Shown piece after piece: positions 25,580 through 34,750 of a stretch of DNA of 64,000 nucleotides (position 1 is the stretch's first letter; each line of letters starts with the position of its first letter). Made by a program: the position numbers and the translations under genes. This DNA comes from CAYZWU01 sp964482235. Lineage in GTDB: Bacteria; Planctomycetota; B15-G4; CAYZWU01. The notes under the pieces were generated by a model. That model saw only the letters and a list, made by a program, of their open reading frames with translations. It searched no databases and was not told where the DNA came from. The DNA lies in assembly GCA_964482235.1 (NCBI GenBank), contig CAYZWU010000016.1, positions 1-64,000 of the forward strand, written 5' to 3'.

Positions 25580-26705
25580 TTCCTTTCCCCATCCGTTTCT
25601 TCATCGCGCCGAGGATCCCGTTCCCAGCATCGGGATCCGGAGCGCTTCGTACGACCTCATCAGCCCGGGCCACACTCCCGGACTTCCAGTAGGCATAAGC
25701 AAGGGCGGCGCGGACAACGGCATCCTGCGGCTCTTCTTCCAGAAGATCCCTCAGCAGCCGGGCCGATTCCTCGCACCGCCCCTCGCGAAGGAACGCCTCG
25801 GCCATGTTGAGCCGCTCGCCCCTCTCCAGCGGCATACCGCCGCACTCCTCGATCCGCAGATACATCTCCACCGCCCTGGCCCAGTCCCCCTTGCTGTAGT
25901 GGAGGTATGCCCGAGCCCTGAAAAAAGGCATGGCCTGCGCGGGCGGGCAGTCTGCAGAAAGAACCCTGAACCGCTCGAGCGCCTCGCCGCCCATGCCTTC
26001 CCTGTCGAAGGCTCTTGCGGCGCGCAGCGGCATCTCGAGGTCCTCGGGGCAGAGGGCAACGAGCTGCATCATCGCGTCGCACTCCTCCTTTCCCCTGCCC
26101 GTCAGCCTGCAGAGTCTGGCATAGGCTTCGAGGGATCCGGCATCTTCCGGATCGAGCGCACAGACCTGCGCCAGCAGGTCCCGCGCCCTGTCGAAGTCGC
26201 TTGCAAGGATGCTCGACTCGGCCAGGATCTTCTTGAACGACTCCGGAGGGGCTCCGGCCGCGACTGCCCTTTCCACGACAGCCAGGGCTCCTTCCCTGTC
26301 GCCGGCCTCCTCCAGGATGAAGACAAGCCTCTCCAGGATCTGCGGGTTGTTCTCCAGCTCCTCGGGAATGTTCTGAAAAACGACCAGGGCCGCCTCCATG
26401 TCATTCCGTGCCAGGTACAGATCGATGAGCCGCAGCCTCGGCTCCGGGAAGAGCGGCTGAGCCTTGATGGCCCTGAAAAGGTACCTCACGGCGAGATCGT
26501 CCTTGCCCTGCGCCAGGAGCTTGTCGGCCATGTCGAGATTGTAGCGCGCCATGCTCTCTTTCAACGCGTCGCTGTTGGGATCATCGCTGCTTTCCGATGA
26601 CGTGGAGACGCAGGCACAGAGGCAGGCCGTGACGAGAAGACTGCAGAGCGTGCTCATTCCCGGCACGAACCGATCTCTACCCGTCTTCTCGCAATCCCTG
26701 CTCAT
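25566..26705 (-). CDS. TPR-repeat lipoprotein of the pilus cluster
   Basis: 379 residues. A signal peptide with lipobox (LVTACLCAC) predicts a lipoprotein. About eight degenerate TPR helical pairs follow (for example DLAVRYLFRAIKAQPLFPEP and GDWARAVEMYLRIEE). Start 26705 overlaps the secretin stop as ATGA. TPR lipoproteins such as PilF/PilW act as pilotins for secretin assembly, and the position next to the secretin fits, but this protein is longer than PilF, so the role is inferred. Upstream in-frame codons to 26864 lie inside the secretin gene and are rejected. Confidence 0.82.
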   Translation of the reverse strand: MSRDCEKTGRDRFVPGMSTLCSLLVTACLCACVSTSSESSDDPNSDALKESMARYNLDMADKLLAQGKDDLAVRYLFRAIKAQPLFPEPRLRLIDLYLARNDMEAALVVFQNIPEELENNPQILERLVFILEEAGDREGALAVVERAVAAGAPPESFKKILAESSILASDFDRARDLLAQVCALDPEDAGSLEAYARLCRLTGRGKEECDAMMQLVALCPEDLEMPLRAARAFDREGMGGEALERFRVLSADCPPAQAMPFFRARAYLHYSKGDWARAVEMYLRIEECGGMPLERGERLNMAEAFLREGRCEESARLLRDLLEEEPQDAVVRAALAYAYWKSGSVARADEVVRSAPDPDAGNGILGAMKKRMGKGSVKR

Positions 26706-28438
26706 TTCAGCTCGCTCCAGACATACTCCTCGAGAGACTCGCCTTCCTTCCCGCCGCTGTTCCGCACGCCCTTCTCGGCCCGGATCAGGGACTGCTCCAT
26801 CGCTGTGATATCGGGTTCGAGCGGATCCTGCCACATCACCCACCAGAGATGGAACCTGGCCCACTGCAGACGGCCTGCATCGAGATCCCGCTTCGCCTTC
26901 GCAAGGTGCCGCTCTGCGGACAGGGTGCGCGTGAAGGAGTAGAAACCGTGACGGAAACGCTGACTTCTCCTGGCATGCTCCGCGATCATCCCCTCGGCCG
27001 TCTCATCGGTGTCGCCGGGATCGATGATCTTCGGAGTGATCAGGACGATGATCTCCGTTCGCACGGTGTTCGTCGATTCCTTCCGGAACAACCATCCGAT
27101 GATAGGAATGGAGCCGAGCACCGGGACCCGGGCGATCTCCTGTGTATCCTTCTCCTCGATGAGACCGCCGAGAACGATCGTGTCGCCGTCCTTCACCATG
27201 ACGTTCGTGGTCACCTCGGACGTGGTCTCCGAAGGGAGACCGGTGGTCGAGTCGACCACGCCGTTCGACCTCTGGGGGTGAATCTCCAGCCTGATGAAAT
27301 CGTCCTCGCCGATAAAAGGCCTGAAGCGAAGCTGCGTGCCCACCTCCAGGAATTCCACTTCCTGCTGCGAGAAGCCGCCCTCGCTCAGCGTCTCGGAGCC
27401 GTAGTATCCCAGACGACCGCCGATGATGATCTCGGCCCTCTGCCTGTTCAGGGCGAGGATCTTGGGATTGGCCAGGACATTGGTGTCCGTCACACTCTCC
27501 AGCGCATCGATGAAGAAGGCCAGGTCGCCTTTCAGGATGCCGATGGAGAACCCTTCCTGCGAGCTCTGATCGGTGAATCCCCTCGTACCGATGTGGTTGA
27601 ACGTGTTGTCGATCATGCCGCCGGTGGCTGTTCCCGTGTTCGCGCTGAAGAGGTCCGACGTGGCGCCGAGCTCGGAAAAATCGACTCCGCCGAGAGCATT
27701 GAAGTTCACGCCGAGACGGTTGGTGTCGTCGAGGGTTACCTCGAGGATCGTGGCTTCCACAAGGACCTGCTTCGGCCTGACGTCGATTTCCTTCAGGGCC
27801 TCCTTGATCCTCTCATGGACCTCGGGAATGTCCTTGATCACGAGCACGTTGTGCCCCGAGTTGGACTCGCCGCCCGTATCCGACGATCCCGTGGGGATGC
27901 CGGTCATCGACTCCGCTCCCGCCTTTATCTCTCCCCCCTTGGACAGGAAAGGCATCAGGAGCTCCCTGGCATCGGGGATGGTCATGTAGCTGAACCTGTA
28001 GACGTGGACCTCGGGCGGCTGCGGTGCCGCCCGCAGCGCCTGGAGCATCTCGGTCTTCATCACGGTGATGAAATTGCCCCGTCGCTCGTAATCAAAGCCG
28101 TAAGGCAGAAGCACCGCGTCGAGGATCTGCTCGAAGGTGACGCCGTAAAGGCAGATGTTCACCTCTCCCGAGACATCCTTCCCCATGATGATGTTGACTT
28201 TCTGCCATTCGGCAATCTGGCGAAGGAACACGCGCATATCGAGCGATTTGACGATCAGGGATGGGATGACTTCCTGTTCCTCCACCAGCACTCCGGAAAG
28301 TGAATCTCCCGGAACCGGAGCGGTTTCGTCGCCGTCGACGGCCCGAACCGGTTCGAATTCCTGTGCAGGAATCGGTGCGGCAAGGACAAAAAACAGCCCA
28401 AGCCCGAGCGTAACGATTTTGTTGCCTTTCCCAGCCAT
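26702..28438 (-). CDS. Outer-membrane secretin (PilQ/GspD family)
   Basis: 578 residues. Signal peptide (~8-25), an STN/N0-like domain (~65-125; FLRQIAEWQKVNIIMGKDVS), an N1-type domain (~145-225), and the secretin barrel with the family signature around VLGGLIEEKDTQEIARVP followed by PIIGWLFR. The last ~80 residues after TEIIVLITPKI are an extension seen in few secretins and may be a pilotin-binding region. It forms the outer-membrane pore for the pilus or for secreted proteins. Located between the PilP-like gene and the TPR lipoprotein gene. Confidence 0.94.
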   Translation of the reverse strand: MAGKGNKIVTLGLGLFFVLAAPIPAQEFEPVRAVDGDETAPVPGDSLSGVLVEEQEVIPSLIVKSLDMRVFLRQIAEWQKVNIIMGKDVSGEVNICLYGVTFEQILDAVLLPYGFDYERRGNFITVMKTEMLQALRAAPQPPEVHVYRFSYMTIPDARELLMPFLSKGGEIKAGAESMTGIPTGSSDTGGESNSGHNVLVIKDIPEVHERIKEALKEIDVRPKQVLVEATILEVTLDDTNRLGVNFNALGGVDFSELGATSDLFSANTGTATGGMIDNTFNHIGTRGFTDQSSQEGFSIGILKGDLAFFIDALESVTDTNVLANPKILALNRQRAEIIIGGRLGYYGSETLSEGGFSQQEVEFLEVGTQLRFRPFIGEDDFIRLEIHPQRSNGVVDSTTGLPSETTSEVTTNVMVKDGDTIVLGGLIEEKDTQEIARVPVLGSIPIIGWLFRKESTNTVRTEIIVLITPKIIDPGDTDETAEGMIAEHARRSQRFRHGFYSFTRTLSAERHLAKAKRDLDAGRLQWARFHLWWVMWQDPLEPDITAMEQSLIRAEKGVRNSGGKEGESLEEYVWSELK

Positions 28439-28505
28439 TTGGGCTCCCCCTCAGAAAGGACAGAAATATTAGGTAGGTTTAATATCGACAATCCATCAGG
28501 TCAAC

Positions 28506-29114
28506 TTAACGGGGGTTCTCAATTGTGATCCTGTACTCCCCGGCCTGGCCGACAAAAACGACATAGTTACTCTCTATCGCCTTGACAGTAAAGCCCTTGT
28601 AAACTGACCCCATATATAGGATCTGGTCGCTCACGGTGCATGACGAGCTCGTGCCGAAGGTGAGGATGCTCGCCACCTTGATCTCCTTCAATCTTTGCTG
28701 TTCCTTCTCACGGATAACTTCCGCATCATCCTTCTTCGGCTCGGCCTTCTGGACGGGCGAAGCCTCCTTCACTTTCCGCTCCGAAGCAAGGGGGAGAAAA
28801 GGATTGTGTGCCAGAACCGACGCCTTGAGAGGTTCTGTCAGAAAAGTCGGATAGAGATATTCACCGTCGACGGTCGCCATGGCCGCCTGTGCTGAATTCT
28901 TCACATTGTTCGAGGCCGCCCTCGAATTCCTCTGCGCAGCCCGGGATGCCGAGGCCGTCGGCTTCGCCCCCGGTGCCGCAGGCGCTGCGGCGTCCGAGCT
29001 CTTCATTATCGGAATCCACACGTAGAAGAATACCGCGGCAAGGGCGATCAGAAGAGCTGTCTTCTTCCGGTCCTTCTTCAGATCCCCCAGAAACCTTACA
29101 GCCAATCCCGCCAT
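28506..29114 (-). CDS. PilP/GspC-like inner-membrane protein
   Basis: 202 residues. One N-terminal membrane helix (~20-37), an Ala/Ser/Pro-rich linker, and a C-terminal domain (~145-200; VASILTFGTSSSCTV, GSVYKGFTVKAIESNYVVF) with the small beta fold seen in PilP and GspC homology regions, which contact the secretin N0 domain. Position between the PilO-like gene and the secretin gene is exactly that of pilP. Sequence similarity itself is weak, so the call leans on order and architecture. Confidence 0.75.
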   Translation of the reverse strand: MAGLAVRFLGDLKKDRKKTALLIALAAVFFYVWIPIMKSSDAAAPAAPGAKPTASASRAAQRNSRAASNNVKNSAQAAMATVDGEYLYPTFLTEPLKASVLAHNPFLPLASERKVKEASPVQKAEPKKDDAEVIREKEQQRLKEIKVASILTFGTSSSCTVSDQILYMGSVYKGFTVKAIESNYVVFVGQAGEYRITIENPR

Positions 29115-29126
29115 GGGTTCGCCTCC

Positions 29127-29666
29127 TTACTCCTCCTTCGCAACGAGCAGCGGTACGCTCAGGTTCAGGTTCAGCTCCACGAGACCGTCGAGCGAGTTCG
29201 CGGTCCGGTTGATATACATGCGGTCCAACCAGACGAACTTCTCGAGGTCTTCCAGGGAGCGAATAAAGCCGTAGACATCCTCGAAGGGTCCCTTCAGGCT
29301 GACGGCAAAGGAGAGAAAATCGAGCTCGCCCTTGTGCTTAATCCCTCCGGTGATCACCGACTCCTCCTGGAACTCGGCGCCGGCCACCAGTTCCCTCAGC
29401 TTTTTCATGAAGGTCCCCTGGCTCCCCTCGGCGAGAAAACCGGCCTTGATCTCGTCGATCTCCTGAGTGCGCTCTTTCAGCATCCTGGTCTTATTCAACC
29501 TCGACTGGAGCAGGATGCTCTTCTTGGACTCCATGACGCCGTACTTGTTGACATCCATACGGAGCCTGTTCACCTCGCCAGTTGAAGGCATGTAGAGGAA
29601 CTGGAAGAAAGCCAGAACCAGTCCCACACCAACTGAGGCGATCACCATATAATCTTTTCGTTTCAT
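29127..29666 (-). CDS. PilO/GspM-like pilus alignment protein
   Basis: 179 residues: one N-terminal membrane helix (~7-25), a coiled-coil (~30-75; SILLQSRLNKTRMLKERTQE) and a ferredoxin-like periplasmic domain (~85-175) with the typical segment SLKGPFEDVYGFIRSLEDLE. This is the PilO organisation. It pairs with the PilN part of the fused protein upstream, and its start overlaps that gene by 4 bases (ATGA). Confidence 0.88.
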   Translation of the reverse strand: MKRKDYMVIASVGVGLVLAFFQFLYMPSTGEVNRLRMDVNKYGVMESKKSILLQSRLNKTRMLKERTQEIDEIKAGFLAEGSQGTFMKKLRELVAGAEFQEESVITGGIKHKGELDFLSFAVSLKGPFEDVYGFIRSLEDLEKFVWLDRMYINRTANSLDGLVELNLNLSVPLLVAKEE

Positions 29667-31348
29667 GATTCCTCGATTCCTCCGACGGCTAACTTGAGCG
29701 TGAATTCCTTCAATGTTGCTTCCTTACCCTGCACATTCCAGGAACCCAGATCCTCGATATCGAGGAATGCGCCAGTGGCCTTCAGCTTTTCCACGAAATC
29801 CGAAATATCTCCGTCATTCTCGGCATGGCCCTCGATCGTGACGTTGAGGACCGGCCTCGAAAGATCCGGTACGTGCTTCTTCCTCTTTCCCACGAGAACG
29901 GTCTTGTTCTGGAAGGCGAACTCGGTGGTGATCTTGCGGATGCTGATCTCCCCGGGGGATGCCTTCGTGATCTCGGCCAGGACACGCGAAGGCAGGAAGG
30001 GGCAGAGTACGTTGGAAAGGCATTCCTGCTCCTGCTGCAGCTTTGTCAAATCGCTTGTCAGCAGCTCCACCCGCTTGCTGTTGCCCTGTATCACCTCGGC
30101 CCGCTGGATGCACATCTCCTGGAGCTCGCCAAGGACAGCCTGTCTCTGCTCGCTCTTGCAGTAGAACGTCCCGATGAGAAGGAACGCCGTGCCCAGGCAG
30201 GCCGCCCGGATCTTGTTGATCCTTCCCTTGCTTCTCGCTTCCGCCACGCCTTCGGGCAGAAAATCGATCGCGGGCGTGGCGCCCTTGAGCTCGGCCGCCG
30301 CTATTCCTGCCAGGGCGGCGATGTCGGCATTCACGTCATTATTCTCGACGCCGTCCTCGTTTTCCGGAAATCCCGAGCTCCACAGATGGACGGGGATGCC
30401 GATCCGCTCCTGCAGGAAGCCGACATTGATCAGGTTCGCGGCACCGTTGTCCGGTATGATCAGGCTGCCGATGTTTTCGCCGTTGAAGGTGGTGTAGAAA
30501 TACCGGAAACAGGTCATGATCTCGGAGCAGAGGTATTCGAGGTCCGGGCGGACGGCCGAGAGCACGGCCTGCTTGACGATCTCGTTGACTCTCGGGCCCT
30601 TTCCCAGCGCGCCGACGATCCTGCCCATTCCGTCCCTGTCGATGTTCATCTTCCGTGCGATGGCCTTCGTGAACTTCTCCACGCCGAGGGGCAGGGAGCG
30701 GATGAAGACCGGCTTGCCCTCGTTGCTGATGATCACGTCGGTCTTGGATTCGCCGAGATTGACCAGCGCATTGGCCGGACCGTTGACAAGGTCATCAGGG
30801 CAGAAGCAGCAGAAGGCATTGTGAAGAGCAAAGGGCTCGACGCGTATGCCGCAGGGCACCAGCTTGGCGCCGTGAAGGATCCTGACATATCGATCCACGA
30901 CGTCGCGCTTGACCACGACGAGGATCAGCTCCTCCTTCTGCTCGTTCCTCTCCTTGACCGTCCCGACTTTCAGGAAACGGGTGTATGCGCTGTCCATGTT
31001 GTAGTTGACGCTGAGACGCATCTCCTGCTGCAGATGCTTCTCCATGGCGTTACGGTCTGCCTCGTTCGATCCCACCATCACCCTCTGGTGATGGACCAGC
31101 AGGTCGTCTCCGCAGAGACAGATGACGGCCGTACGACCCTTGAAGGCGCCTTCGTTCAGGCAGGCCTGGATCGCCCCCACCACCTCGCTGTCGCTGTCGC
31201 TCGAGGATCCGTTGAATGATACGGACTTGGAGCCGGACACAACCATCCGGCCCTGCACGTTCTTCATCTGCAGCAGGTGAACGGCATTGAGCCCCACCTT
31301 TATGCAGATCGGCGAATATGACGACCTATCCCATGGAATCAATCGCAT
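29663..31348 (-). CDS. PilM-PilN fusion (GspL-like) pilus protein
   Basis: 561 residues. Residues ~1-350 form an actin-like PilM ATPase fold (SHS2 segment LVNLGESKTDVIISNEGKP, followed by FIRSLPLGVEKFTKAIARK). A membrane helix at ~377-395 (AACLGTAFLLIGTFYC) then leads to a coiled-coil and a ferredoxin-like PilN domain (~440-560). PilM and PilN are usually separate and interact; GspL of type II secretion is the natural fused form. Start ATG 31348 sits just after the previous stop and follows GGTGGAG; codons upstream to 31378 overlap that gene. Confidence 0.88.
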   Translation of the reverse strand: MRLIPWDRSSYSPICIKVGLNAVHLLQMKNVQGRMVVSGSKSVSFNGSSSDSDSEVVGAIQACLNEGAFKGRTAVICLCGDDLLVHHQRVMVGSNEADRNAMEKHLQQEMRLSVNYNMDSAYTRFLKVGTVKERNEQKEELILVVVKRDVVDRYVRILHGAKLVPCGIRVEPFALHNAFCCFCPDDLVNGPANALVNLGESKTDVIISNEGKPVFIRSLPLGVEKFTKAIARKMNIDRDGMGRIVGALGKGPRVNEIVKQAVLSAVRPDLEYLCSEIMTCFRYFYTTFNGENIGSLIIPDNGAANLINVGFLQERIGIPVHLWSSGFPENEDGVENNDVNADIAALAGIAAAELKGATPAIDFLPEGVAEARSKGRINKIRAACLGTAFLLIGTFYCKSEQRQAVLGELQEMCIQRAEVIQGNSKRVELLTSDLTKLQQEQECLSNVLCPFLPSRVLAEITKASPGEISIRKITTEFAFQNKTVLVGKRKKHVPDLSRPVLNVTIEGHAENDGDISDFVEKLKATGAFLDIEDLGSWNVQGKEATLKEFTLKLAVGGIEES

Positions 31349-31350
31349 TA

Positions 31351-32475
31351 TTAAAGGTCTCCACCTCCACGCAGCCACGCCTTGCCGGTGCCGTACTCCT
31401 CGCTTTCACCCAGCGAGAGCCCGAATCCCACGTCGATCGAGCCAACTCGTGGTACCGAGTTCGTCACCACATTGAACACGTCGCCTTCCAGGACCAGCGG
31501 GACATCCCTGTCCTTGTATGTCTGGCCCGATGTTGGAGGATCCCAGGTCGATCCCCCATCGGTGGATCCCATCCAGGTCATGTTGTTCAAAGGGCCGTGT
31601 CCCTGGTTGACCTTGCTCAATCTCAGGAATCCCACCTGTCCCTGGCCGTTCGACGACTGGAACAGCATCGTGTAGAACCGGTTCGGCAAAATAATGAAAC
31701 CCTCATCGGTGAGATCGACAGTGAACCAGTCGACCTCTCTCTGTCCATTGGGATAGCTCACCGGTGGAATGTCGAAAGTCATCACGAGCACCTCTGCGAG
31801 ATCATCGCCCCAGGGACGGGGATAATATTCCGTGATCCCCTCCAGGAGTGAGATCTTCAGGTGAGCCCAGTGCTGAGCGTTCTCTTTGCCAAGCCGGATC
31901 TTCATGCTTGTCAACTCGATCTTTTCCACCGCTTCCTCGTAAGGGATCCTGAAGGTAACACCCTCGATGCACCCCTCGCTGATGAGCCGATCCTCGCGCG
32001 TCTCGTTGTAGCCTCCATAGAGGTCGAAACTCAGCAGTCCGGCATGCTCCGTCTCGAACTCATCCTGCTGTACATCGACCATATTCCCGTTGAAATTGAG
32101 CGAATCGACGCCGTCCACGAGAGGATAGGCTGGTCCGCCGTCCTTCTCGATCAGGAGTGAGTCGCCCTGGGTTCCCGACCAGGAAAATCGTTCCGTTCCG
32201 CCGTCCGGAAAGGTGAGCGTCATCTCATGCACCGACTCCATGTCGGCCTCGGACGCCATGTTCACGGCTCTCAGGATCCTCTCCATGGCCAGATGATGCG
32301 CCAACGTCAGGTCCTGATCATCGAGACCAGTAGAATAGGAATCGAGGAACACGCCTGTCGCTACAGCCAGCGATGTCATCAGGAATGCGCCCATGGAACT
32401 TGCTATCAAGATCTCCAGAAGGGTCAAGCCTTTCTGGTTTTCCCTGTTCTCACGAAAAATTCTGTGAATCTTCAT
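31351..32475 (-). CDS. Prepilin-like protein, PilW type
   Basis: 374 residues. A type III signal sequence with prepilin peptidase site QKG|LTLLEILIASSMGAFL: Gly at -1 and Glu at +5, followed by the hydrophobic N-terminal helix. The long C-terminal region is polar and beta-rich, fitting large minor pilins such as PilW or GspJ. It overlaps the FimT/GspH-like gene by one base and ends two bases before the PilM-PilN gene, so the minor pilins and assembly genes share one transcript. Confidence 0.85.
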   Translation of the reverse strand: MKIHRIFRENRENQKGLTLLEILIASSMGAFLMTSLAVATGVFLDSYSTGLDDQDLTLAHHLAMERILRAVNMASEADMESVHEMTLTFPDGGTERFSWSGTQGDSLLIEKDGGPAYPLVDGVDSLNFNGNMVDVQQDEFETEHAGLLSFDLYGGYNETREDRLISEGCIEGVTFRIPYEEAVEKIELTSMKIRLGKENAQHWAHLKISLLEGITEYYPRPWGDDLAEVLVMTFDIPPVSYPNGQREVDWFTVDLTDEGFIILPNRFYTMLFQSSNGQGQVGFLRLSKVNQGHGPLNNMTWMGSTDGGSTWDPPTSGQTYKDRDVPLVLEGDVFNVVTNSVPRVGSIDVGFGLSLGESEEYGTGKAWLRGGGDL

Positions 32476-32951
32476 CAGTTCATCACCTCGTCAACAGAAA
32501 CACGCCCCGTCATCGGCGAAACCGTGTAGGTCTGCGTCAGTCCAGGATACTGGACAACAACTGTCCCGCCGGCCACCGCCTCGCCCGTTGCCCCGAACTC
32601 GAGTGCATTCTGGCCGGCAAAATTGGCACTCTGTATCTCGCCGCAGTCGAGAATCCAGATGTAAGGCGCATAGGCCACGGGATTCCAGACTATTGATCCA
32701 GCCTCATCCTCCACCCTGACGGCATTGTTCGCCACGTCGAACCTCACCCTGAAGATCTCCCTCTGAGTGAGGGAGGTGACCTTGGCATAGCGAATCGTGG
32801 CCAGCATCTGGCGGGCGATCACATCCGATTTCATGTCCACTGTGCTTGTCGAGGGAAGTGCGGCCACGGCAGCGACAATCGCGAGCAATGTGATGGCCAG
32901 CAGGAGTTCCACGATCGAAAAACCATCCGTGCTGTTTCTTTTTGATCTCAC
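32475..32951 (-). CDS. Minor prepilin, FimT/GspH type
   Basis: 158 residues with prepilin site DG|FSIVELLLAITLLAIVAAV (Phe at +1, Glu at +5) and a GspH/FimT-like globular domain (~45-150). It carries the common pattern ATIRYAKVTSLTQREIFRVR. Its start overlaps the TGA of the interrupted gene upstream (ATGA), which implies that translation normally runs through the C-terminal part of that gene. Minor pilins of this type prime pilus assembly. Confidence 0.88.
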   Translation of the reverse strand: MRSKRNSTDGFSIVELLLAITLLAIVAAVAALPSTSTVDMKSDVIARQMLATIRYAKVTSLTQREIFRVRFDVANNAVRVEDEAGSIVWNPVAYAPYIWILDCGEIQSANFAGQNALEFGATGEAVAGGTVVVQYPGLTQTYTVSPMTGRVSVDEVMN

Positions 32952-34093
32952 AGCTCTTCATACTCCGTTTCGATGATGTGGTACTCGTTCCACATCAGGT
33001 TTGTGTATATCTGCTCCCTCATCTCGACAGGGAACTGGCATCTGAGTTCCGCGTTAGGAAACACCTTGATATCGCTTCGGATGATCAGCGGCCCGGTGAA
33101 TATGCCTTTTCCCTTGAAGTAGGAGGTGACGAAAAGCGACAGGCCGTATATGTCAAGCTCAGCTTGACTGTTCACGCTCAGTCACGTGTCAGGCGCCAGG
33201 ATCGCCACGTTGGGGCAGATCGCGTCATCGGCGCGAATCTTCAGGAATCCGGGTTTGATCTGGACCACCGAGATGTCATCAAGCACGAGAACACCATGTA
33301 TGGTCACGTTCTTGAGCTTTGGAGATCCGTTGCAGTTCTCCATGTAGACGACACCGTGAAGATCCTCATTCTTGAGATAGACGCTCCCCGAGTAGATCTG
33401 GCCTGCCGCGGCGGCCTGGGCCCTCAGGTCGGACAGATCGAGAGTTGGAAAATCGAGACTATCCTGACAGTCGTTCACGTTCCCCTCGATCGTGGGAACA
33501 TTGTAGCCGTCGATTTTCACGACCTTGCCATAGGCGTCGTAGACGATATCCCGATCCCCAGGCATGTAGAGGCTTCCCGCGATCGTTCCCCCGGCCTTTG
33601 ACCAGAGGATGTCTTTCACGTAGCAATCACCCATCAGATAGGCGTGGTTGCCCTCGATCAACATGTCGTCGCCGACACAGAACGGGTACTTGAAAGTCCA
33701 TTCCCGGGCCTCCGCATTCGTCCTGATCATGCTCTCGGAGTCTCCCAGGACGCCGTGCGAGACGACCTCGTACAGGTTCTCCCCGAGGTCGGTGACGGAG
33801 ATATCCACGCTGCACGAGCTGTCTGCGAATGGATTGCACTGCTCACCGCCGTAGTCGAGACTCCCTGCCAGCCGCTTGTAGGCGATTTCCACCCCGGAAA
33901 GGGCGGCCAGACGGGCACGGGCGCGCTCGGTGAGAGCTCCCATGGCCGAATTTCCCATGCCGCCCGCATTCAGGATTCCGATGGTGAGAACGGAGATCAG
34001 GCTCAAGATAAAAATGCAAGGGACGAGAATCGTGCCCTTTTCAGCACTTCGAAAAGGGGACGAAAGATCCTGATGCACACTGTTTACACTCAT
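32948..34093 (-). pseudogene. PilX-like pilus cluster protein, interrupted by an in-frame TGA
   Basis: From ATG 34093 (GAGG five bases upstream) the frame codes 303 residues and stops at TGA 33184-33182, after VAILAPDT. The same frame then continues without another stop to 32948 (LSVNSQAELDIYG, then FKGKGIFTGPLIIRSD), giving 381 codons in all. The part after the stop has no ribosome-binding site at its first GTG (33175), but its end overlaps the next start as ATGA. The N-terminus has a membrane helix (VPCIFILSLISVLTIGILNA) and a PilX-like layout; the region across the TGA looks like repeated beta strands. Either a nonsense mutation, readthrough, or a base error. Confidence 0.75.
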
Positions 34094-34113
34094 GTCAACC
34101 TCGTCAGTCGTGG

Positions 34114-34602
34114 TCATCTGTTCGTGACTATCCACTGGTAGATGCTCTCCGTTCTCGTACCGTTCAACATCTCCACCTCGACGCGGACGATGGGTGTGTC
34201 AGTCGGCTGAGGAAGCACCTCGAAAGTGTCGGGATCGAGGCAGACCACCGTGATCCGCTGCGTCCACTCTTCAAATTCCGTTAGCTCTGTGCCGTCGGCT
34301 CCGATGGGCGGCGAGATATCAAGTCCATCGAGGTCATCGATATCGTCGTAGTCATCGAGACTGTTTTCACCCTGCTCGGGACCGAATACCGGATCCCCCT
34401 GGGGGTCTGAAAAGGCCAGGTTGCGCGAGTACTGCTCGAGGCTTCCGGCCAGCACTCCGGAAACAAGCACGTCCCGGCCCATATTGGAGTTCCGGATTGC
34501 CGTCCCGAATCCGTATAGCGACATCGAGATGCCGATTCCGACGACGACAGTCGCGACTAGTACTTCCACGAGGGCAAAGCCTTTGTTGTTTTTCCCGTTC
34601 AT
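34114..34602 (-). CDS. Minor prepilin, PilV type
   Basis: 162 residues. Prepilin site NKG|FALVEVLVATVVVGIGIS with Phe at +1 and Glu at +5. The mature part contains a very acidic stretch (~75-95). ATG 34602 is preferred for its upstream GAGG and because it gives a normal short leader; an in-frame ATG at 34617 is possible. It lies between the major pilin and the PilX-like gene, the usual pilV neighbourhood. Confidence 0.85.
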   Translation of the reverse strand: MNGKNNKGFALVEVLVATVVVGIGISMSLYGFGTAIRNSNMGRDVLVSGVLAGSLEQYSRNLAFSDPQGDPVFGPEQGENSLDDYDDIDDLDGLDISPPIGADGTELTEFEEWTQRITVVCLDPDTFEVLPQPTDTPIVRVEVEMLNGTRTESIYQWIVTNR

Positions 34603-34679
34603 CCCGCGTTTCCTCATCCTTTGATCCCGTTCCGAGAACCGAGTATCAGAATCGTCTCCCCGATGGGATGATAAATGGA

Positions 34680-34703
34680 GAGCCCCCCTGAAGAGGGGGG
34701 CTC
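34680..34703 (-). terminator. Strong stem-loop between pilin and pilV genes
   Basis: Perfect 10-bp stem GAGCCCCCCT/AGGGGGGCTC around a four-base loop, 47 bases after the pilin stop on the minus strand. No T-run follows on the minus strand, so it is not a classic terminator. It may be a partial terminator or a 3' stabiliser that keeps pilin mRNA above that of the downstream minor pilins. Confidence 0.5.
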
Positions 34704-34750
34704 CTTGATTGTCACGCATTGCCGCTCCGCTCCGGAACGGCCCTTGTTTT

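Noticed and set aside
26706..26864. N-terminal extension of the TPR lipoprotein into the secretin gene
   Set aside because: It lies inside the secretin reading frame and would place the lipobox ~75 residues in; the ATGA start at 26705 is standard.
32948..34093. Genome-wide TGA reassignment or selenocysteine as explanation of the in-frame TGA
   Set aside because: Many genes here end in TGA within ATGA overlaps, and no selenocysteine insertion element or Cys-homologue context is evident.
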